This document shows, one piece after another, positions 57,372-64,000 of a stretch of DNA of 64,000 nt. A model generated the notes under the pieces. The model made no database searches and was not told the DNA's origin. It was given only the letters and a program-made list of their open reading frames with translations. The stretch is taken from positions 331,567-395,566 of the forward strand of contig WELA01003891.1 of assembly GCA_009602735.1 (NCBI GenBank), in the 5' to 3' direction. The stretch is from Mesotaenium endlicherianum (taxonomy: Eukaryota; Streptophyta; Zygnematophyceae; Zygnematales; Mesotaeniaceae). Each line of letters opens with the position of its first letter. The stretch's first letter is position 1. The translations under genes were made by a program, and so were the position numbers.

Positions 57372-58030
57372 TATTATTGGTAGCAATAAGGACTCAAGAT
57401 AATTTTTTTTTGCACACACAATATGCTCCAAACTTCAGTTTTGATGACTCGCCCATGAGGCCACATCTGGTAAAAGTCATGATTTTTGCTTTACATGATT
57501 TTATTGCTCTTGTGTAATAGGATGATAGAGTACCTTGTTATGAATGCACTAAAACTTATATGAATGCAATCCATCAAGTTTTGGAAATCATATGACCCAT
57601 TTAGTGAAGCTGCATGATGCATCTCTCAGTGAAATTATGGGACCAGGTCAAAAAAGCCGGTGCCAGTTTTGAGCCTAAACTTTAGCATGTCAGTGTATAC
57701 AAAATACCAAATAAAATGCAAATTTGTCAAGTGCAGTGTGATCACTACATGAGGATGTATGCTGGAAAATCAAGACCTTCAAATATGTTGTACTTCTCCG
57801 GGTATTGCGCCTAGAACAAATGTACTTTTTGCGGGTCACACGTGTGTTTCCATTCAAGTACAAAAAAAAACAATGAAAAGTGCCGCAAAAATCGAAAACA
57901 GTACATTGCCAGAATCCTTGTTCAAAGGACATTCCAAATATATATCACTCTCACATACCACATAAGTACTCTATTTATCATGAGCATTCAAAGAAGAATT
58001 GTTATGAGGTTGGTTTTGGTCCCAATGGCA
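57372..58030. other. 3' noncoding region of PB1
   Basis: About 660 bp from the transposase end to the right terminus, AT-rich, with no credible ORF. Confidence 0.5.
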
Positions 58031-58042
58031 GTAAAACTAGTG

Positions 58043-58331
58043 TTAAAGACTGGGTGACCCTTGTATTCCGCTGACATGTTCAATTTGTAAGCATTATGAC
58101 CGACACGGCGCACCACCAAATATGGACCGACCCAAACTACACCAAGATTTTTCTTGATCACACTAGGCAAGTACAGGTTTTGAGAATGCAGTTTGACCGA
58201 ATCACCCTTAAAAAATGTCAACTCTCGACGGTGTGATTAGCATATTCTTGTTGATTTTCTTTGGCTTTGTGCAGATTCTGTTGGACTTCTAACAGGGTGT
58301 CAGCAAAGTCCTGGGTGAACTGGAGACACAC
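58043..58331 (-). pseudogene. A4 integrase C-terminal part
   Basis: Words FKGDSVKLHSQNLYLPSV and WVGPYLVVRRVGHNAYKLNM match the A1 segment near 18750-18920. Lies between PB1 and the solo LTR. Confidence 0.8.
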
Positions 58332-59063
58332 TGTAATGAATCAGGATATTGGACAGATTTAATATTCATTTAGATATAATAGTCAAATAAGTTCAGCCTG
58401 CTGAACTTAAGTTAATATTAAGTCTGCTGGATATTTGATACTGTTAAATGACTCAGCCGAGAGCAGCAGGCTGAAATCCATTAGGTCAGCCTGTTGATTT
58501 GTGTCAGCTTGCAGACACATTCTTTGACAATCAGCTGGCTATCGTACTCGGCAGCAGCGAACTGCCTAGCTATGCATCTAAGTGTGGTGTGCTAGATGAG
58601 TGGCCAAATGACACCCTTAAGGTGGATGGCGATTCGGGATGATGGAAAATGGCTATGGATTTGGTTAGCCGAGGTCCTACCAACGTGGTTAACTCTCAAG
58701 TAGGCGGTGCCATTGCACTTGCAATTGAATAGTAAAGTCATTCCATGTACATATGCTAGATATTGCTCTCGAGTTTGGCATTCGAAAACGAGGCCAACTC
58801 TCTTGTACTGCTTACTGAGAGATATTTGGATCCAAGGCGAGAAGCCACTAATATGCACTGTCTTCTAGCCTTGCTTATATATGAAATTACCGATTGCATT
58901 ATTGGTGCTAGTTTACTTGCATTTGACTTGCGAGTATTGTTCACAGCTAGCGTGTTTGTCTTTCGCTGTATAATCCATTAACAGAAAATACCATAAAGAT
59001 TACTCGCTGATATAAAGATCTTTATTGATTGTTAATCGCCTGTTGGTAAGTCAATACATTTCA
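58332..59063 (+). repeat. Solo LTR of family A
   Basis: About 732 bp, TGTAATGAATC to TACATTTCA, plus orientation, inserted in A4. The flanks CACAC (58327-58331) and GACAC (59064-59068) match at four of five bases, a probable target duplication. Confidence 0.85.
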
Positions 59064-59384
59064 GACACTGGGTCGTCAATCCCCTCAGGGTGAGTTAACA
59101 CTAGATGGCCCGAAGCATCAAATATGATGCAACGCACAGATTTTGATGCATCTACTTGCTCCCCTTGCGAACTCTGTATTTTTCTTAATACTTATTTGTT
59201 TTTATCAAAATTAGTCTTAGACGATGGGCTATATTGCCAAGTGTTCACAATTGAATCCACAGGTGAAAGCGACAATACGCGTACAAGTTGTTCACATTAC
59301 CGTACGGTGCTAATGTTGTTGTCGATGAAGAAAACGAACCGAAAAGAAGGCTAACAGCCTTCTTCTTCGCGAGCTTCGTCCGCC

Positions 59385-61672
59385 ATGGATGCCTCTGAAT
59401 GTTCGTTAGACGCACTTTTAGACGCTAAAATTTTGGTTCCCGCTGCTCACTTCGGTCCTGCATGGGCGAAAGAGAAGTTCGATGCTTATTGGGATGAGTT
59501 GATGAAAGAGGGAGTGGTGAAGAAGCGGGTGGTGGGGAAAAGAAGAGAGGGTTGTGTGTACGAGGTGTACTTCGTCTATGACAAGAGTAAGCAGAGATTT
59601 TTAGAGTCTTTCGTGGAAGAACACCTTCGCAAAGAGTCTAAGACACTCCATGAATTTTGTGAGGGTGTGTACTGGCGGAAAGATGAGGAGGAAGAATCGG
59701 AAAAAGAAGTTGTGCAGGAAGATGACCATAGGTCATCTTTCCAAGTGTCTTAGACCCCTTTGGTGCCTCAAGTACTAGATATAGGATAACAAGGTTCTCA
59801 ACCTAGCAGAGATGATAGCCAGCCCTCATTTGAGAGAAGGAAGAGGGGTCGGCCTGTGGGGTCAAACAAGATAGCAGCTCCTTCCGTTAGGAGTAAGTTC
59901 ATGTTTCAAGGGCCCACTCTCACAACAAAAAAAGAAGAAGAGCCCATGATGGACTTTGATTCCGACCCTGAAAGCAGCAACAGCAGTTATAGGGAAGACA
60001 GGTTGTCTTCCGAGGAGAAAGAGGACGTGCCTCTTGCTCCCACCATGCTGGAGGAGGAGGAGGAGGAAGAGGAGGAGTATATAGAAATTTGGGATTGGAA
60101 GGAGCCTGCCCGCGGAGATTCCTGCTAGTTGGACTTGCTGCAGCCTAGCACTACACATCACCATGGCTTGCAGGGCATTCCAGATAGGAGGTTCAGAGGC
60201 TTAAGCCCCTTTGGGATCTTTTGTTTGTTCATGCCTATTGTATTCTTTCAGCAGTTGATATTGGAGACAAACAATTATGCATCACTGCATCCTGTCAGAG
60301 GCTGTCACATGCATGGAGATGGTTGTTTTCCATGGGCTATGCATGGCTATGGGCTTGCATGGACTACCGAGACTGAGAAGTTTCTGGCAGAAGACTGTGA
60401 AAGGGCCTATTACACTTCCTAGCTTTGGCAGAATCATGAGTAGGAATAGGTTCAAAGAGATTAGAAGATTCTTTCATCTCAAAGATAATAGACAAAGAAC
60501 ATGCTTTCCTCCAAATATTAGAGAATACAAGATATGGCAGCTCCAACCCTTCACAAACTTGTGCATGGAAACCTTCAGCAAGTACTACAGCCTTAGTGCA
60601 ACCCTCACAATAGATGAATAAACCATTCCTATCCGCAACAGACAGTGTCCCATTAGAGTGTACAACTCCTCCAAACCATACAAGGATGGCATAGAAGTAT
60701 TTACTATTTGTAATGCAATTACTTACTTCTGCTTTGCCTTCATCATCTATGATAGGGTGAAGAAAACTTGGAGCTAAAATTGATATTGTGTTAGACCTTG
60801 TAGCTATGATCCCTGTTGGTAGGTTGTTTACGCTCATCCTTTATAGAGGTTTCAGCTCCCCTCACCTCTTCTCAAAGCTAGCACAACTAGGACATGGAGC
60901 CACTGGCACAATCGTGTCCACGAGGAAAAATTATCCTAAGGCTATGTTGTATATGCAGCCTGATAGCCAACCTAAAGGTGCTTGTCTGGCAGCTTACAAT
61001 GAACACCCCCCTATGGTAGCAGCTGTTTGGAATGCCCAAAGTTCCTTGTGCATTTTCATCTACAGCCAAGGGCTAGCTCCCAAACTACAAACTAGGCGTA
61101 ACGGAAAACAGAAACTTGTCCTTCCAGCACTTGAGTTAGTTGAGCACTACAACTTGTATAAAGATGCTGTAGATCAATATGATGCATACTGTTTGAGGAG
61201 GGGCTACAGTGCTCAGAGAGTTCTAGTCAACAGGAAGTGGTGGCACAGAGCCTATTGAGGTCTCTTTGATGGCCTTCTAGTTAATGTGTTTATTATGCAC
61301 AAGATGGTGAATCCTACCGCGGACAAGTGGGACACTTACTTGGACATCATGGATGAGATGTGTTCTTTCCAGCACCCTAATGAAGCAGATTCTAGTGGAG
61401 TGTCAACAAGGGTTGTGGCAACTCAGCCTACAGGAGAAGGAAGGTTCAGTGACAGGCACTTTCCAACGGAGGTAGAGAAGAGATACTATTGCGTCGTGTG
61501 CGTTGCCGGTACTTTTGAACATCGTGCTCATAGGAAGAGAGCTAAGTATAGTGACTACAAGTGCTTGCAGTGTAATGTCTATTTGTGTGCTGCCCCTTGC
61601 TTTTAGATCTACCATACAACCAGAGAGATTCCCCATCTTGATGTTGGACCAAAGAGAGAGAAGAGGAAATAG
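59385..61672 (+). pseudogene. PB2 piggyBac-like transposase (decayed)
   Basis: Starts at ATG 59385 (MDASECSLDALLDAKIL) with the N-terminal domain also seen in PB1 (HFGPAWAKEKFDAYWDEL, GCVYEVYFVYDKSKQRF). An acidic linker follows, then the core in several frames: FGRIMSRNRFKEIRRFFHL, the first-Asp motif LTIDE followed by a stop, RNRQCPIRVYNSSKPYKDG, then VDQYDAYCLRRGYSAQRV with WWHRAY (third-Asp region, about 61165-61255). The C-terminal Cys-rich zinc domain is present (YYCVVC, YKCLQCNVYLC, APCF) and is cut by a stop before IYHTTREIPHLDVG. There are about six stops or frame changes, for example near 59751, 60126, 60619, 61256 and 61604. More complete in layout than PB1, but inactive. Confidence 0.82.
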
Positions 61673-62358
61673 AGACATTTAGGCGTAATATCGACGAAAA
61701 TTGTACATTTTGTTATAAGATAGAATAAAATGTATGTTACTGTTATAAAACTTTTGAGGACATGAGACTCATGTGCTGATGTGACTGTGTTTGATTATAT
61801 TTTTTATTTTTTTGATAATGAAAGTTTTGCAGATTTTGCCCTTGAAGAGTGAATATTTGACTTATTTAATTCATTTTTTATATCCTGAAAAATTATAAAT
61901 TTCAAAAAGTTGTCAAAGCACTTATGTGGTGTGCATAGTTTGAAGCTAGCATGACCTCTGTGCACTTCAGAAAGTGCTGCTAGGTTGAGGCAGGTACCAA
62001 AATGCTTGTTGCATCAATGTTTTTTTGCGCACCAAATGTGATACTATTTTTCTTTGGGACCTCTTGTGCACCATACTTAACCTATGACTTTGTGCACACC
62101 CACTTATGACTCTTATGCACACTAATGGCAAAATCACAGTCTCTGGATCACTTTGTGGTAAGAGTTATGATGCACCAAATACTGTATTTTTTTCAAGATT
62201 TTTTTGGATTGCATTCTTTTCGATTTTTTTCCCCCAAAACAAATTAAGTTACAAAACAGAACAGGGATATTCAAGATTGTGATATAAGACTTTCAAATAT
62301 ATGCATCACTTACAATTTGGATTGGTATTGTGGTGGGGGAGAAATCAAGAGTTAAGGT
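61673..62358. other. 3' noncoding region of PB2
   Basis: About 690 bp, AT-rich with T runs, no credible ORF, ending at the subterminal repeat. Confidence 0.5.
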
Positions 62359-62402
62359 AGTAGATGCATCAAAAAGTGTGTATTCTGGTGGGCCATCTAG
62401 TG

Positions 62403-64000
62403 TTGAAGACTCTCCCAGTGTATCTAAAGGAAATTTGGGGACTCTACCCAGACTGAGTTCAAAAGAAGTCTTTCCCGTTGACGCATGCACCGCACTGTTG
62501 TTCGCAAATAGAATTTGAGGCAACAGGTCATCCCAATTATCTTGTTTTTGGTTATCATATGCTCTGAGCACCTCTTGCAAAACTCGATTAGTTCTCTCAG
62601 TTTGCTCATCAGTCTGAGGGTGGTTTGCTGTGCTGAGCAACTATTTGACTCCCATTAGAGCTCTCAAGAACTTCGAGGTGAATTTTGAGTCTCTGTCTGA
62701 GATAATTTTAAAGAGTAGCTCATGTTGGCCTACTACATGGTTGTAGAACTATCGCGCAGTTTCGAGTGCAGTTACCTTGACTGTGGTGGGGATGAAAATG
62801 ACCAATTTTGACAATTTATCCACTACTACCAGGATAGAATCATGCCCATTGGCAATTCTTGGTAGTGTCACCACCCAGTCCATGGATATTGTTTCCCATC
62901 ATCCAGCTGGGATGGGTAGTGGTTGTAATAGCCCTTGCGATGGTGGGTGTCTAGACTTATTTTTCTGACACTGATCACGGGACTTAACATATTTCAAGAC
63001 CTCCCGAGGTAACTCTTCCCAGTGATAATGTTTTGCCAGTTTACCAACAGTTTTGGCTTGTCCCAAATGTCCACCCAGTAAACTGTCTTGAGTCTGACTC
63101 AGTATTAAAGACCTCAATTCCAAGTTATTAAGAATCACCAATTTCAGCCTGCCTGAAGTGGTTTTACTTACCCAGACCCCTCCCTTCAACCTTTAATCGA
63201 GTGCAGTAGCGGGACATACACCATCAGTGGGGCTGGGCTCAAACATTGGGTCAGATAGGTACGCTTTCGTAAGGTGTTCAAGGAAGGAATTTCTCACTTT
63301 TAATGAAGGACTTTATCTACAGCATGCTGACTAGTGTTCCTTTCTTGCAAGTCAGGTCATCAAAGAGTGCATCAGCAGGATTCAACTTCCCTGGTTTGTA
63401 GTCAAACTGGACTTGAAACTGCTCCAGCATCTGGCTCCAGCGGTTCTCCCTCCTCGACAACTTAGACTTCTTCTAAAGTGAGTCAGAGCTAGATAATCTG
63501 TAATCACTTGAAAAACTTTACTATGTAAATATGGTCTCCACTGTTTGAGAAAATATATGATAGGTAATAGCTCTTTATCAGGAACAAAATAATTAATCTC
63601 AGTTGGATTGAATTTCATAGACTCATACAGCACACGATGCCACTCTTGCTTTACCTTACCATCCTTCGTGGTTTTGTCAGCAGGCTGCAACAAAATAGCA
63701 TCCATGAGAAAGTCAGAAGCATCAGTACCCACCTGCACAGGTTTGCTGGGGTCATACACAGCTAATTAAGACTGGGGCAGAACAGAGACCATCTTCAAGG
63801 ATTTGGAAGGCAGCTTGCTGCTCTTCCCCCCACACATACCCTATGTCCTTCTTAGTAAGGTTAGTCAGTTTACTGGCCTTTGTGGAATAATTCTCAATAA
63901 ACCTCCTGTAGTAGTTAGCCAGCACAAGAAAGGATCTAACTTCCGAGACAAGCTGTGGTACTAGCCAGTCGCTTATGGTCTGGACTTTCTTAGGATTCAC
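62403..64000 (-). pseudogene. A4 pol: integrase, RNase H and start of reverse transcriptase region
   Basis: Family-A words on the minus strand: ANHPQTDEQTERTNR, integrase zinc-finger region ([17 protein letters not shown]), RNase H ([19 protein letters not shown]) and the connection region [19 protein letters not shown] up to the window edge. Fossil with many breaks. Confidence 0.85.

Larger units (their letters stand above)
54304..58042 (+). mobile_element. piggyBac-type DNA transposon PB1
   Basis: A 3,739-bp insertion in A4. Its ends are CACTAGCTTTAC on the left and, inverted, CACTAGTTTTAC on the right. Its flanks are ATAA (54300-54303) and TTAA (58043-58046); other family-A copies have a single TTAA here, so the target is TTAA with one later substitution. 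It encodes a decayed piggyBac-like transposase on the plus strand. A perfect 9-bp-arm palindrome sits near the left end (54327-54346). Repeat D copy 2 (54455-55010) forms its 5' noncoding part. Confidence 0.88.
59099..62402 (+). mobile_element. piggyBac-type DNA transposon PB2
   Basis: A 3,304-bp insertion in A4 with perfect 13-bp terminal inverted repeats CACTAGATGGCCC. Flanks are TTAA (59095-59098) and TTGA (62403-62406), the latter probably a mutated TTAA since A1 has a single TTAA here. A perfect 16-mer inverted subterminal pair (TTTTGATGCATCTACT) lies at 59141-59156 and 62359-62374. It encodes a decayed piggyBac-like transposase, diverged from PB1. Confidence 0.9.
52793..64000 (-). mobile_element. 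Ty3/gypsy chromovirus family A, copy A4 (old, broken, runs off the right edge)
   Basis: A fourth family-A copy, minus strand. Its own sequence lies in blocks: ORF3 to chromodomain (52793-54303), integrase C-terminal part (58043-58331), a short piece (59064-59098) and integrase to reverse transcriptase (62403-64000). Two piggyBac-type elements and a solo LTR separate them. Strongly diverged from A1 and broken many times. Its 5' end lies outside the window. Confidence 0.8.

Noticed and set aside
1-64000. CRISPR arrays, rRNA, tRNA genes and bacterial-type signals
   Set aside because: None seen; the repeats present are LTRs, terminal inverted repeats and degenerate tandem units typical of a eukaryotic genome.

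Overview
The window looks like nuclear DNA of a streptophyte, possibly a charophyte alga such as Chara. A clear plastid mTERF gene of the BSM/RUG2 (mTERF4) type and an exon of the plant DUF3550/SCAI family point to the green lineage. Chromodomain Ty3/gypsy elements fit this. The piggyBac-type transposons argue against an ordinary flowering plant. The species assignment is an inference.

Left part (1-12.6 kb): host DNA with three minus-strand genes. These are the first exon of a SCAI-like gene that runs off the left edge, a spliced gene of unknown function with two or three phase-compatible exons (3.9-6.0 kb), and the single-exon mTERF4-like gene (9553-11181). Between them lie a decayed ~105-bp tandem repeat, telomere-like G-rich tracts and a TG-rich tract.

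Right part (about 12.6-64 kb): a deep nest of transposable elements with almost no host sequence. An old Ty3/gypsy chromovirus of family A (A3, plus strand) starts at 13128. Its gag is interrupted by a ~5.6-kb two-gene DNA transposon (T, 14764-43989). T was later hit by three LTR elements, each with a clean 5-bp target duplication: A1 (15655-24622, ACTCC), B (26055-32734, AAGGG) and A2 (32791-40699, CGCAG). The rest of A3 carries a solo LTR of family B (44702-45204, CCTAA) and a non-autonomous LTR element C (46765-51310, GCCAG). At about 52.78 kb A3 abuts a fourth family-A copy in opposite orientation (A4, running off the right edge). A4 holds two piggyBac-type transposons (54304-58042 and 59099-62402, both at TTAA-like sites) and a solo LTR of family A (58332-59063).

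Features most worth attention: family A has an extra sense ORF of about 558 residues between pol and the 3' LTR, conserved in three copies; a polypurine-tract-like 12-mer is present three times around it; T has convergent ORFs of no family I can name; element B looks whole with a canonical -1 frameshift heptamer at the gag/pol overlap; and three LTR families share one unusual primer-binding site. All readings are by eye; divergence and family statements need computation.
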